From IMG/VR virus record IMGVR_UViG_3300042505_001542, positions 1 through 25,027 of that record: 25,027 nt of DNA; one strand, written 5' to 3'. The notes under the pieces were generated by a model. That model made no database searches, was not told the DNA's origin, and saw only the letters and a list, made by a program, of their open reading frames with translations. A program made the translations under genes and the position numbers. This document shows, in pieces, positions 1-6,839 of the stretch (the first letter of the stretch is position 1; each line of letters opens with the position of its first letter). The stretch is from a virus.

Positions 1-127
1 AGCACGGCATTCGTGAATGGTGTTCCAGAATCGTAGGAAGTGACGCTGTAAGCGCCCAATGCGGCCACGGCACCTTCCGGGTCGCCAATTTTGATGATCT
101 CAGCAGCACCAGTGGCGGCAGTGTGAG
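1..127. repeat. Terminal direct repeat (circular closure), copy 1
   Basis: The first 127 bases are identical to the last 127 (24901-25027). The repeat lies inside a continuous reading frame that makes sense only when the ends are joined, so this is an assembly overlap of a circular molecule of 24,900 bp rather than a true terminal repeat. A linear genome with direct terminal repeats or a permuted genome could give the same picture but is less likely at this exact k-mer length. Confidence 0.93.
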
Positions 128-290
128 TGAATGAAATAGGCGAATTGAAGCCCAAAGATGGTTTGCCTACTCCACGGATCTGCGAAGTTGGTCCAAAGGT
201 TTCAACTGATTTGCCTTGAATTTGAATGCTTGAAGAAAGGTCTGCTTCTGCCTTGGCAGCAGCTCCTGCGTATTTTGAAAGTTCGGCCAT
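1..290 (-). CDS. Candidate major capsid/virion protein, N-terminal part (continues at the window end)
   Basis: This is the 5' part of a 197-residue protein that crosses the closure point: it starts at the ATG at 290, runs to base 1 and resumes at 24900, ending at 24597. The start was chosen as the first ATG after a promoter-like region (MAELSKYAGAAAKAEADL). The protein has an alanine-rich helical start, then alternating hydrophobic beta-like segments, with no signal peptide and no membrane segment. It is the only gene with a terminator on each side (422-446 upstream, 24533-24571 downstream) and its own promoter-like region. That is what a protein needed in very high copy would show, so I infer a capsid protein. 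The length would suit a single jelly roll rather than a double one (usually 300 or more residues). No family is recognised. Confidence 0.6.
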   Translation of the reverse strand, partial: MAELSKYAGAAAKAEADLSSSIQIQGKSVETFGPTSQIRGVGKPSLGFNSPISFTHTAATGAAEIIKIGDPEGAVAALGAYSVTSYDSGTPFTNAV

Positions 291-329
291 GATAGCTCTG
301 ATTTTTAAGTGATTGTTTGATTTACACCA

Positions 330-359
330 CAAAATTCAGAACATGGCAGCGGCTAACAA
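330..359 (-). promoter_or_regulatory. Promoter of the candidate capsid gene
   Basis: Read on the minus strand, TTG (357-359) is followed after 19 bases by GAATTTTG (330-337), which matches the Bacteroidota primary sigma pattern TTG / TAnnTTTG at seven of eight positions in the -7 box. It lies 40 bases upstream of the ATG at 290 and downstream of the terminator at 422-446, so it would drive the capsid candidate alone. Confidence 0.5.
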
Positions 360-421
360 TGAATGTTGCACAATGCGAACGGGGCATATTTTTGCTACGA
401 GTGCAAACATTTGAACACAAA

Positions 422-446
422 AAAAGCCCCGAAATTCGGGGCTTTT
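422..446 (-). terminator. Rho-independent terminator after the lipoprotein gene
   Basis: This is a perfect 12-bp stem, AAAAGCCCCGAA / TTCGGGGCTTTT, with a one-base loop as drawn (in practice a small loop), followed on the minus strand by a T-rich run. It lies 24 bases past the stop at 471. It closes the 6733-471 operon and insulates the capsid candidate from it. The flanking A and T tracts mean it could work in both directions. Confidence 0.88.
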
Positions 447-470
447 CGTATATTGCTGGCTTTTGCTTTT

Positions 471-863
471 TCAGTTCATATTGAAAACGCAGTAAACGCT
501 CTGGCCGTTGTTCACGGTGGTATGCACCATGCTTAACTGGCCATTGCTTAGGCTGCCGCCACCATGCACGGTGTAGGTGGTGCCATTGTACACATAGCTT
601 TGCGTGGGTATATCAAAATGGTTCTGGCTGTCCAGTTCACCGTAAATAAGCCCGTCAATGCGTATGCGTGTGGGTGTTTCTGCGCTTATGCTGCCAATTA
701 CCGTCTGGTTTCCGCTGCCGCAGTCTATGGTTCCTATCCAGCTACGGTCAAATGCAGCAGACCATTCTGTGGAGCAGTTGTCTCCGGTAAAACCGTGATC
801 GCATTCTTTTTGGCATGCTGCCAATGTGGTGGCCAATGCAATGGCCAGAAGTATCTTTTTCAT
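471..863 (-). CDS. Small secreted lipoprotein with EGF-like cysteine motif
   Basis: The protein has 130 residues. It starts MKKILLAIALATTLAAC, a lipoprotein signal with lipobox LAAC and the lipidated Cys at 17. The CDHGFTGDNC stretch (21-30) directly behind it resembles the short EGF-like knots seen in many Bacteroidota lipoproteins. The rest is polar and beta-rich, with two further cysteines (48 and 125). It is last in its operon, just before the terminator. It probably sits in an envelope membrane of the infected cell. Possible roles are superinfection exclusion, host surface alteration, or an outer-membrane partner in lysis. The lipoprotein call is firm, the role is not. Confidence 0.8.
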   Translation of the reverse strand: MKKILLAIALATTLAACQKECDHGFTGDNCSTEWSAAFDRSWIGTIDCGSGNQTVIGSISAETPTRIRIDGLIYGELDSQNHFDIPTQSYVYNGTTYTVHGGGSLSNGQLSMVHTTVNNGQSVYCVFNMN

Positions 864-919
864 CTGTCTGAGTTTGGCTACAATATAGCAATTGATATGC
901 CATGCAGCTAACTGTGGCC

Positions 920-1084
920 CTACGTTCCCTTCCTGGTGCCGGTATTGGCTCCATGAATGCCAAGCGGCACGGTAAGAAGTTTAACCATTGGCCGGTTGCA
1001 GCACATGTAGGTTGGCTGCTCGTTCATGCCGTGCTGCATATCTTCGGTATGCTGGCACTGCTTGCATTTGTAGGTGTATGTCAT
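920..1084 (-). CDS. FmdB-like zinc-ribbon protein
   Basis: This is a 54-residue protein with one zinc ribbon: CKQC at 7-10 and CC at 28-29, spaced as in FmdB-type ribbons (aromatic, C-x2-C, spacer, cysteine pair, then a basic hydrophobic LLT). The ATG at 1084 overlaps the TGA of the upstream gene (AATGA). A longer frame upstream is an artefact of reading through the neighbour. Small ribbons of this kind bind nucleic acid or proteins; the target is unknown. It is translationally coupled to the spanin-like pair. Confidence 0.65.
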   Translation of the reverse strand: MTYTYKCKQCQHTEDMQHGMNEQPTYMCCNRPMVKLLTVPLGIHGANTGTRKGT

Positions 1085-1539
1085 TTTACGGTCTGGTAAA
1101 TGATATATGCGGCCTCGGTGGCGGCAATGATGCCAAGAATGAACGCGGTAAAATCTTTCCACTTGTTGCGGAACCACTGATCTATTCGCTGCAGCCTGTT
1201 CAGCGTTTCGCGCACCTGCTCCACTTCTGCAATCGCAGCGGTGGCCGTATCTACATGGGCCAGTGCGGTTTCAAGATCCGTTATTTTCAATTCCAAGGTG
1301 GCCACCTGCAGCAGCAGCGTGTGGTGGTCGGTAATGCAGCCTTTGGCGCGCTCCAGGTTCTTGGCTATTGCCAGCATCTGCTGCCGTGGTGCCACGTAAT
1401 AGTCACCGGCTGCGGTCCATACTTCCGAACTTGGCAGCTTTATTTCAGTACCAGGCGCTATGAAGAAAATGGAGCTGGTCTGTGATGTAGCCGCCAAGGC
1501 TATCTGCAGGCAGGCCATCAATAGCATTGACTTTTTCAT
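1081..1539 (-). CDS. Spanin-like envelope protein with signal peptide and C-terminal anchor
   Basis: The protein has 152 residues. It begins with an export signal (MKKSMLLMACLQIALAATS), then a soluble segment, a long heptad-rich coiled coil (about 55-120) and a C-terminal hydrophobic helix (about 130-148) ending in a lysine. The gene overlaps the 3' end of the upstream TM-plus-coiled-coil gene by 95 bases in another frame, the arrangement of Rz/Rz1-type spanin genes. I infer a role in outer membrane disruption at lysis. The terminal anchor is unusual for an outer spanin; a single-protein spanin or a different envelope scaffold are alternatives. A cysteine at 10 could form a short, atypical lipobox. 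Confidence 0.55.
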   Translation of the reverse strand: MKKSMLLMACLQIALAATSQTSSIFFIAPGTEIKLPSSEVWTAAGDYYVAPRQQMLAIAKNLERAKGCITDHHTLLLQVATLELKITDLETALAHVDTATAAIAEVEQVRETLNRLQRIDQWFRNKWKDFTAFILGIIAATEAAYIIYQTVK

Positions 1540-1798
1540 GTGTGGTAATCTTGTTGTTTTTCAGTTTCAGTTTCAGTTCGTCCAGTTGCTTGTCTTTGGC
1601 CATGGCCTCACGCCTATAGTGTGCGCTTGTCCGGTAGGCGGCCTCGGCACGCTCTTGCCAGAGGGTTGCGTTAGCCTGCAGTTGCCGTTCTCTTTTGCTC
1701 GGACCAGTGTCCTGAATGCTTAGCACGATGAACGCGCCCAAGGACATTACAGACATTATCAATGCTGCTATGTGTGCTATATGCTGCCAGCGGCTCAT
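1445..1798 (-). CDS. Rz-like inner-membrane spanin candidate
   Basis: The protein has 117 residues, with an N-terminal membrane helix (about 9-28, IAALIMSVMSLGAFIVLSI) followed by a charged coiled coil (about 35-85) and a short conserved-looking tail (LPADSLGGYI). One TM plus periplasmic coiled coil is the i-spanin plan. It overlaps the next gene by 95 bases. Its start overlaps the stop of the glycosyltransferase gene upstream. With the holin (17210-17689) and lysozyme (19586-20050) it would complete a lysis set that is split around the circle. Confidence 0.6.
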   Translation of the reverse strand: MSRWQHIAHIAALIMSVMSLGAFIVLSIQDTGPSKRERQLQANATLWQERAEAAYRTSAHYRREAMAKDKQLDELKLKLKNNKITTHEKVNAIDGLPADSLGGYITDQLHFLHSAWY

Positions 1799-2436
1799 TT
1801 TTCGTGGGTTTGGTAGTATTCAAAGAACTTCGCGGCATGTTCGCGGTCTATCAGCTCTGGCACCACTTCATTTTCCAGCACCATGGGCAGCAGTATCTGG
1901 TCGCGGGTTATATGCTCCAGCATTTGTGTGAGGTGCCAAAAATGGCCATCCCAATCTGCAAAGTCAGCAGCGGTAGTATTGAAGTAAAGCAGGCCATTTT
2001 CCCAAAGGCCTTGCGGGCCTGTCTCCATGTCCACAAGCTGGTCCACAATAAATAAGGCTTCCTCTGGTGTTATCTTTCCTTGATCCAGGCATGCCTGCGT
2101 TTCTTGCATAATGCTCTTTCTGCTTGGGTGCAAGCGGGTTGCAAACGCAGCGGCCTCAAACGGTTTAATGTATTCGTCCAAATTTCCAATTACCTGAAAA
2201 TTGCCATCGTGGTAAACTCGTTTTTGCGCTCGGTGTGGGTTAACGCTCCACTTCCATTTTTTAGCGTCAACCATATAGTAAGCCTCGGTTAAAAAGACGC
2301 GCATGGGTCTATATACTGTTCCTCTGCAGATCCCTGGCTTATCTGTGAAGCAAACGTATTCCCATCCCGGAGTTATTACGGTCGGGTTTCGCAGTTTGTC
2401 GTAATTACCAAGTATTACGGTGTAGCAGGTTTTCAT
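1795..2436 (-). CDS. DUF616-type (TOD1/MUCI70-like) glycosyltransferase
   Basis: The protein has 213 residues. The N-terminus MKTCYTVILGNYDKL, followed by TPGWEYVCFTD, matches the start of DUF616 glycosyltransferase-like proteins. A later YHDGNFQVIGNLDEY stretch (about 79-93) is the expected place of the D-x-N/D metal and nucleotide-sugar motif. The start chosen is the ATG at 2436, which overlaps the TGA of the upstream gene; the frame is open further upstream but that is coding sequence of the neighbour. No signal or TM, so cytoplasmic. Paired with a GT-B enzyme upstream, it may glycosylate a virion protein, host surface glycan or viral DNA. Confidence 0.7.
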   Translation of the reverse strand: MKTCYTVILGNYDKLRNPTVITPGWEYVCFTDKPGICRGTVYRPMRVFLTEAYYMVDAKKWKWSVNPHRAQKRVYHDGNFQVIGNLDEYIKPFEAAAFATRLHPSRKSIMQETQACLDQGKITPEEALFIVDQLVDMETGPQGLWENGLLYFNTTAADFADWDGHFWHLTQMLEHITRDQILLPMVLENEVVPELIDREHAAKFFEYYQTHEK

Positions 2437-3398
2437 CATTGCAAGGTCTGTAGTCGTTGTATGGCCCAATCTTCGGGGTTGAACATATTTTTCACGTATT
2501 CCTGCAGGCTGCAGCTCAGATCGTAGGCTTTAGAAGGGTTGGCATGCAGGTCTGTTATATGCCGGTACCAGTCCATCTGCGTGGTGGCCTTCAAGCAGTT
2601 CTGGTTGTGTATAAAATCGGAGTATGGCGGCTGGTCTGAGCAAATGAACGCGCAGCCTGTAGCCCCTGCTTCTATGGCCTTCAATGCGCTCTTGTAGCCA
2701 TTGAATGGTGTGGGTGCCAAGGGTGCCAGCGCCACGTCCATGCTTTGAAAATGCCACCAATAGCTTGCGCTCGGCAGGTACTGCGCCATAAAACAATTAC
2801 CGGCCAGTTCCAGTATTTCGCGCATTTTTTGATCTTGCTCGGTATTGCGCATGCCGCACCATCCTATCTGCGCGGTGGAGTTTTCGCGGCCTAGCCTGGT
2901 GAACGCTTTGCGCATCAGCTCTGCATCATTCAAATGGTCGGCTGCGGTGGCCACGTAGCCGAATCGTCTGCCTTGGCTGCGCGCCACCTGCCAGTGCGTG
3001 GCGTAGGTGTTGGGTATGTAGTGGCTGTCCTTGTTCAATGGCAGGCAGGCATCCAGCAGGGCCTTGCTTGCGCACCAGACCACATCAGCATCCTTTATGG
3101 CCTGTGGAACCAGTGCCGCATAGTTGCTGGCCTTTAGTCTGGCATAGCGGCTGTTGTGTGGCGGAACATGCCAGTGGTCGTCTATGTCCAGAACGAGCTT
3201 GATTCCTGTGGCGCGCAGGGTCTTGAACGTGCCAGGGTCGGCATAGGCTGCATTGAGCACTATATGCGTAGTTTCGGGCGGCAGTTCTGTAAAGTTCTGC
3301 GGCAAGAGGAATGCGGCAGGTATGGCTGCTGCCGGTGTTATTACGCGGTGCAGGTTAATGCCATCGCTAGCTGCTGGCGCAAAGGCTGGTCTTATCAT
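2436..3398 (-). CDS. GT-B fold glycosyltransferase (GT4-like)
   Basis: The protein has 320 residues. VLDIDDHWHVPP (69-80) is the hallmark acidic segment between the two Rossmann halves in many phage and Bacteroidota GT-B enzymes. The C-terminal half has PFNGYKSALKAIEAG (around 231-245), matching the donor-binding E-x7-E-like region, followed by PPYSDFI. Its length is slightly short for GT4 (350-400), with the N-terminal acceptor domain compact. No TM. It is coupled to the DUF616 gene by overlapping stop and start, which suggests sequential sugar additions. Confidence 0.75.
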   Translation of the reverse strand: MIRPAFAPAASDGINLHRVITPAAAIPAAFLLPQNFTELPPETTHIVLNAAYADPGTFKTLRATGIKLVLDIDDHWHVPPHNSRYARLKASNYAALVPQAIKDADVVWCASKALLDACLPLNKDSHYIPNTYATHWQVARSQGRRFGYVATAADHLNDAELMRKAFTRLGRENSTAQIGWCGMRNTEQDQKMREILELAGNCFMAQYLPSASYWWHFQSMDVALAPLAPTPFNGYKSALKAIEAGATGCAFICSDQPPYSDFIHNQNCLKATTQMDWYRHITDLHANPSKAYDLSCSLQEYVKNMFNPEDWAIQRLQTLQ

Positions 3399-3543
3399 GG
3401 TCTGAGGTATGAAAGAGGTTTTTACATTTGAATGGCCACAATAGCCACTGCAGGCTATAGACTGCCGTGCCGACCATTAGAAAGCCAAGGCAAACAAGCA
3501 GGCCACCGGCTATGTATATTATGGCGGTCAGTAGGGTTTTCAT
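3367..3543 (-). CDS. 58-residue membrane protein
   Basis: The ATG at 3543 overlaps the TGA of the ATPase gene (AATGA). The frame encodes MKTLLTAIIYIAGGLLVCLG at the N-terminus, with one or two hydrophobic helices (about 4-30 and 29-38), then a short basic tail. It overlaps the first 32 bases of the glycosyltransferase gene. Function unknown. It fits the genome-wide habit of tiny coupled membrane proteins, and the gap between ATPase and glycosyltransferase would otherwise be empty. Confidence 0.6.
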   Translation of the reverse strand: MKTLLTAIIYIAGGLLVCLGFLMVGTAVYSLQWLLWPFKCKNLFHTSDHDKTSLCASS

Positions 3544-4181
3544 TTTGGTACTGCTCCTGTTGTTGGGTGCTTTCCGAACTTATCTACGCCAAAGAATCTA
3601 TGAAAGCGGTTCTCGTTTTTGGCGCGCAGCTTATCCTCATTGGCCAGCTTCTGCCATTTGGCCAGATTAACGGCTGCATCGCGGCTGCCTATCTCCCTTG
3701 CTCGTTCTTCCGGGCTGCCAGATGCTGGTCCTATCTCCCAAAAGTCAGTGAATCGGCAGCAGCTTGCGGCTGCTTCCATCCAACTGTGGGCGGTTGTCAG
3801 AACGTCAATGCCACCTTGGCGCTTGCGTTTCAAAAAGTAGCGGATATCATCCTCTGGATCTGGCACGCCATACGTGTTTAGGTCGTCTAGCACCATCATG
3901 TAATTGATCAACTTCTTTTCCTCTGCCCACTTGCGCAGCCATTTGAAGGTGTGGCCCTTCACGTATGGAATAACCACCACGCCTTTGAATTTCAAGTTTC
4001 GCTCCAGTTTGCGCACATCGTCCAGATATAGAAACTGCGTCCAGGCATCTTCTCCACCGTCCGGGTCTATTACTATGGCCCTATCGCCTTTGCCTATTCT
4101 GGCCTTGATATGAGCAATAAGGCGGCTGGTCTTTCCGCTGCCCGGTTCGCCAACTATGGTGAACATTTTAGGTTGTCGCAT
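3540..4181 (-). CDS. Small P-loop ATPase, FtsK/HerA superfamily (genome packaging or Zot-like)
   Basis: The protein has 213 residues. Walker A is GEPGSGKT at 11-18. A strand with AIVIDPDGG follows (35-43). Walker B is NYMMVLDD at 93-100 with paired acids, and a polar sensor-like segment DVLTTAHS lies at 126-133. This compact one-domain layout matches the A32-like packaging ATPases of tailless membrane viruses (PRD1 P9 is of similar size) and also Zot proteins of filamentous phages. No membrane segment is present, which argues against the typical Zot/pI form. It is the best virus hallmark in the window; I infer it drives DNA into preformed particles. The next gene upstream, 4184-5260, ends 2 bases before it and has a membrane helix. 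Confidence 0.75.
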   Translation of the reverse strand: MRQPKMFTIVGEPGSGKTSRLIAHIKARIGKGDRAIVIDPDGGEDAWTQFLYLDDVRKLERNLKFKGVVVIPYVKGHTFKWLRKWAEEKKLINYMMVLDDLNTYGVPDPEDDIRYFLKRKRQGGIDVLTTAHSWMEAAASCCRFTDFWEIGPASGSPEERAREIGSRDAAVNLAKWQKLANEDKLRAKNENRFHRFFGVDKFGKHPTTGAVPK

Positions 4182-4183
4182 GG

Positions 4184-5260
4184 CTATTTCTTGTTTTTCT
4201 TGGCTCGGTCCTTATAGAAACCACTGTTCCATAACCATTTCTGGAAGGTGGCCTGTGTTCTGAATGTCTTGGCCGGCACGCGGTAAATGGTGGTCTGGTT
4301 TGGCGCTGTTCGCTCCCAATCTATGCTGGGCATGCCATCTTCTTTGGCAAATGGTACGCCATCAATGGGGTCTTGCAGGTCCTTGCTGCCCGGTATTGGT
4401 GGCGGAACGGGTGCCAGCACCACTTCTGCTTTTTGTGCCGGTGGTTCTGGTGTTGGTTCTGGAGCTTTTACCACTTGCATTTTGGCGGGCTGTGGCTGCG
4501 TCTGCGCTTGTGCCGGTGTTGCTCTGGCTGCGCTCGGTGCGGGTGTATAATCCTCATCCATTAAGGCCATTTCTGCTGCAGAATATTGCGGCTGTGGTCG
4601 CTGTGGTGCCTGCTGTGTAAATTGTGGCTCTTTGGTCTTTTTACCGAACATGGTAAACGGCCAGAACGTAGGCCACTGGAAGGTGCCTGCCATTACGCGG
4701 CCAAATACCTTCCAAACGCCCACCACTATGTTTTCGATATAGAGCATGACGATAACGGCCAGCAGCCCTTGCTTATCGTCCATGGCCGGCAGCACCTTGC
4801 GCAGAAACGCCATCCAAGCGAGCTTTAGCTTATCGCGCCTGGTAGGTGGCAGCTTGAATCTGGTATGATCATCTTCTGCATGCAGATACTTCAAGAGGCG
4901 CGGCATGGCCTCGTCCGTCAGCTCTACTCCTGCCCATGCGAAAATTTCCAGCCACTCTTCGCTTATCTCGGTCTGAGCTGGCGCTTCCACTGTTTCGGTG
5001 GCGGTATATTCGCCATTGTCAGAATAACCTGCTTCGCCAAGCAGCTCTGCATCTACAAACTCATTCGCCTCTAGCTTTTTTCGCGCCCCGGTGCTGGCAC
5101 CTTCGCGCGGTTGGGCTATATAGTCGGCCATATCAAAGGCATCCACGCCACCGGCATGGCCTGTGGGCATGTTTTCAGGGTTTTTGTGTTCCTGTTGTGC
5201 TTGAACTACTGGCTTTTCGGCCTTTGGCTCGGCATCTGGTTGGCTGAATTGTCTAGGCAT
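4184..5260 (-). CDS. Unknown membrane protein with proline/glutamine-rich linkers
   Basis: The protein has 358 residues in three parts: a disordered acidic N-terminus (1-100); a conserved-looking helical core (about 100-200: SEEWLEIFAWAGVELTDE, a basic helix, and one hydrophobic helix LLAVIVMLYIENIVVGVW near 166-183); then a long Pro/Gln/Ala linker (about 215-300) and a basic C-terminal module (RVPAKTFRTQATFQKWLW). It abuts the ATPase gene. I do not recognise the family. A membrane-anchored partner or vertex component for the ATPase is a reasonable guess from position only. Confidence 0.6.
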   Translation of the reverse strand: MPRQFSQPDAEPKAEKPVVQAQQEHKNPENMPTGHAGGVDAFDMADYIAQPREGASTGARKKLEANEFVDAELLGEAGYSDNGEYTATETVEAPAQTEISEEWLEIFAWAGVELTDEAMPRLLKYLHAEDDHTRFKLPPTRRDKLKLAWMAFLRKVLPAMDDKQGLLAVIVMLYIENIVVGVWKVFGRVMAGTFQWPTFWPFTMFGKKTKEPQFTQQAPQRPQPQYSAAEMALMDEDYTPAPSAARATPAQAQTQPQPAKMQVVKAPEPTPEPPAQKAEVVLAPVPPPIPGSKDLQDPIDGVPFAKEDGMPSIDWERTAPNQTTIYRVPAKTFRTQATFQKWLWNSGFYKDRAKKNKK

Positions 5261-5593
5261 TTATTGGGCTTTAATGATCAATGCTACGCTGCGCTCCTTG
5301 TCTCCTTGCAATGGCATGCGCAGTGGTGTGCTCATGTATTTTTTATGTTGGCGCAGCTCGTTTTCAATTTGGTCTATGCGCATGCTATATGCTGAAACGA
5401 CCAGGTACTGCATGCTGATTGAAGTAGGCGGGCTGGCCACTGTGTTCAGCTCTAGGTTCAGTTCAATGTCGTCCGGGTCGCTGGTGGTGCCAAGGTTCCA
5501 AACTTCGTGAAGCAGGCCAGCGGCAAGCAGGCGGTTAAGCTCCTGCTGCAGTGCGCCTGCGCTGCCGCGTATGGTCTTACGTTGTAGGCTCAT
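5261..5593 (-). CDS. Unknown 110-residue protein
   Basis: This is a soluble protein starting MSLQRKTIRGSAGALQQEL, with an N-terminal helix, a central acidic beta-like part (DPDDIELNLELNTVAS) and a C-terminal helix with RIDQIENELRQHKKY. The start overlaps the end of the upstream gene by 17 bases, and its stop precedes the next ATG directly. No family recognised. It lies between unknown genes leading to the ATPase, so a virion or assembly role is possible. Confidence 0.55.
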   Translation of the reverse strand: MSLQRKTIRGSAGALQQELNRLLAAGLLHEVWNLGTTSDPDDIELNLELNTVASPPTSISMQYLVVSAYSMRIDQIENELRQHKKYMSTPLRMPLQGDKERSVALIIKAQ

Positions 5594-6245
5594 TTTCCTT
5601 TTCGCATGCCTCGTCCAGTTCTTGGTTCTTTGCTTCTATCCAATCCAGAACGGTGTCGCGGTTATCGCTGCCATACCATACAAGATATTCGTTTGATAGT
5701 GGCGGTTGAATGAGGCCAAACCGATTGCCCACGCGCACGGCCAGCCACGGATAGTGTGCGAAGTGTTTATGCAGGCGCTTCACATCGTCCATTTCCTCAA
5801 ACTTTTGCAGATCAATTGCAGGTGCGGTCCTTACCTTTTCAGATAAGGCATGCAGCCTGGTGTTGTCCATCGGTATCTGTAGCGGCTCGGCCTTGCCTTT
5901 TGATAGGCTTTGAAGCACGCTGGCGAAAAACTGCTCCTGCGTGACGGTTTCCAGAACTGCCGATATTTCTACATTCCAATCGTCTTTGTCGGTTCTTTCG
6001 TGGGTGAGCACTACCCAATCAACCTGCAGTTGACCGTTTCGCTTGGTGACGAATGCGGCAATTTCCTCCCGAAAATTATCATCATGAATAAGCGGCCCAC
6101 TATCGGCATTTTCAAGCTCCAGCACTTTGCTGTCGAATGCTTCAATAATCTTAGGGCTGGCATCTTTGATGATGCCAGGCAGCATAGGGCCTATCATGGC
6201 GCTTACGTCTATGCCACCGAACAATTTTGCGAAAGGGTTAAACAT
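5577..6245 (-). CDS. Unknown 222-residue protein with amphipathic N-terminus
   Basis: It starts MFNPFAKLFGGIDVSAMIGP, an amphipathic segment that could touch a membrane, followed by a mixed alpha/beta region (QLQVDWVVLTHERTD; WNVEISAVLETVTQEQF) and an acidic C-terminus. There is no full TM or signal. It overlaps its upstream neighbour by 8 bases. The fold looks like a compact cytoplasmic or virion-internal protein. No family recognised. Confidence 0.55.
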   Translation of the reverse strand: MFNPFAKLFGGIDVSAMIGPMLPGIIKDASPKIIEAFDSKVLELENADSGPLIHDDNFREEIAAFVTKRNGQLQVDWVVLTHERTDKDDWNVEISAVLETVTQEQFFASVLQSLSKGKAEPLQIPMDNTRLHALSEKVRTAPAIDLQKFEEMDDVKRLHKHFAHYPWLAVRVGNRFGLIQPPLSNEYLVWYGSDNRDTVLDWIEAKNQELDEACEKENEPTT

Positions 6246-6528
6246 TGTAGTAGATTTTGATGATTTTGGTTTTGCGCACGGTCAGTGCTTCTTTGATGAT
6301 CACTTTCTTATCCAGGTCGATAAGTTGTACCGTTGGAATGCAGTTGCGAATGCGGCAGTAAAGCCTTCTGCGTTCCTCGGTGTCGGGTTTCCACTCCGGG
6401 TGCATGTCTATAATGCGGTCACGCAGCATGGGCAGCGTTAGAAAGGTTTCCCGGTCTGCGTTTTCTCTGATTATGCCAAGCACAATATTTGGCAAGGCCG
6501 GTGCTTCGGTGGTCTTAGGCGGCTGCAT
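6238..6528 (-). CDS. Unknown basic 96-residue protein
   Basis: The protein is rich in Arg/Lys (DTEERRRLYCRIRNC, VRKTKIIKIYY). The helical middle followed by a beta hairpin (VQLIDLDKKVIIKEALTV) is compatible with a winged-helix DNA-binding fold, but no specific family is recognised. It is second gene of the operon starting at 6733, with a 14-base overlap. A regulator or nucleoprotein is possible. Confidence 0.5.
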   Translation of the reverse strand: MQPPKTTEAPALPNIVLGIIRENADRETFLTLPMLRDRIIDMHPEWKPDTEERRRLYCRIRNCIPTVQLIDLDKKVIIKEALTVRKTKIIKIYYNV

Positions 6529-6733
6529 GCTCTACCCTGGTCACGTTTATATCCACCAGCGTAGAATCGACCACTGAAAAGGTATAAATGGCCGTGGTGG
6601 TCTTATTCAGCAGCAGCTTGCGGCCTATCATGGTGGTGTGGCGCTCGGCCAGCTTGGTTGCATCTTTGATAATGGCAGCCATGTGGCTCTTGGCAAGAGG
6701 CTTGCCGCTGTTGTTCTTTAGGCTTGTTTTCAT
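6515..6733 (-). CDS. Unknown 72-residue protein, first gene of the operon
   Basis: This is a small basic protein (MKTSLKNNSGKPLAKSHM, then a helix and a beta hairpin TTTAIYTFSVVDSTLVDINV). It is the first gene behind the operator-covered promoter at 6756-6785, with a leader of roughly 20 bases. As the first product of a repressible operon it could be regulatory. No family recognised. Confidence 0.55.
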   Translation of the reverse strand: MKTSLKNNSGKPLAKSHMAAIIKDATKLAERHTTMIGRKLLLNKTTTAIYTFSVVDSTLVDINVTRVEHAAA

Positions 6734-6752
6734 GGTTTAAATGTTAGAACGG

Positions 6753-6766
6753 TTGCAAATATGCAT
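6753..6766. promoter_or_regulatory. Operator-like palindrome over the -7 box
   Basis: TTGCAAATATGCAT is one of six TTGCA-N4-TGCA sites. It covers the -7 element of the leftward promoter at 6756-6785, so binding of a repressor here would block the 6733-471 operon. Confidence 0.55.
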
Positions 6767-6785
6767 ACAAAGGTATGCCACCAAA
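6756..6785 (-). promoter_or_regulatory. Leftward promoter of the 6733-471 operon
   Basis: On the minus strand TTTG (6782-6785) is followed after 18 bases by CATATTTG (6756-6763), seven of eight matches to TAnnTTTG. The ATG is at 6733. Both boxes touch operator-like palindromes (6753-6766 and 6785-6798). Confidence 0.5.
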
Positions 6786-6798
6786 TGCATACGTGCAA
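6785..6798. promoter_or_regulatory. Operator-like palindrome at the -33 box
   Basis: ATGCATACGTGCAA reads TTGCA-CGTA-TGCAT on the minus strand. Its edge touches the TTTG box of the leftward promoter. With the site at 6753 it makes a pair 32 bases apart centre to centre, about three helical turns, suiting cooperative binding. Confidence 0.5.
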
Positions 6799-6839
6799 TA
6801 GGCATGGCATGAATACTTAAACTTTCTGAGGTAGATGTT

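Noticed and set aside
3540-4181. ATPase as Zot of a filamentous phage
   Set aside because: No TM in the protein, no secretin-like or replication-initiator gene of inoviruses, and the genome carries a full lysis set, which filamentous phages do not need.
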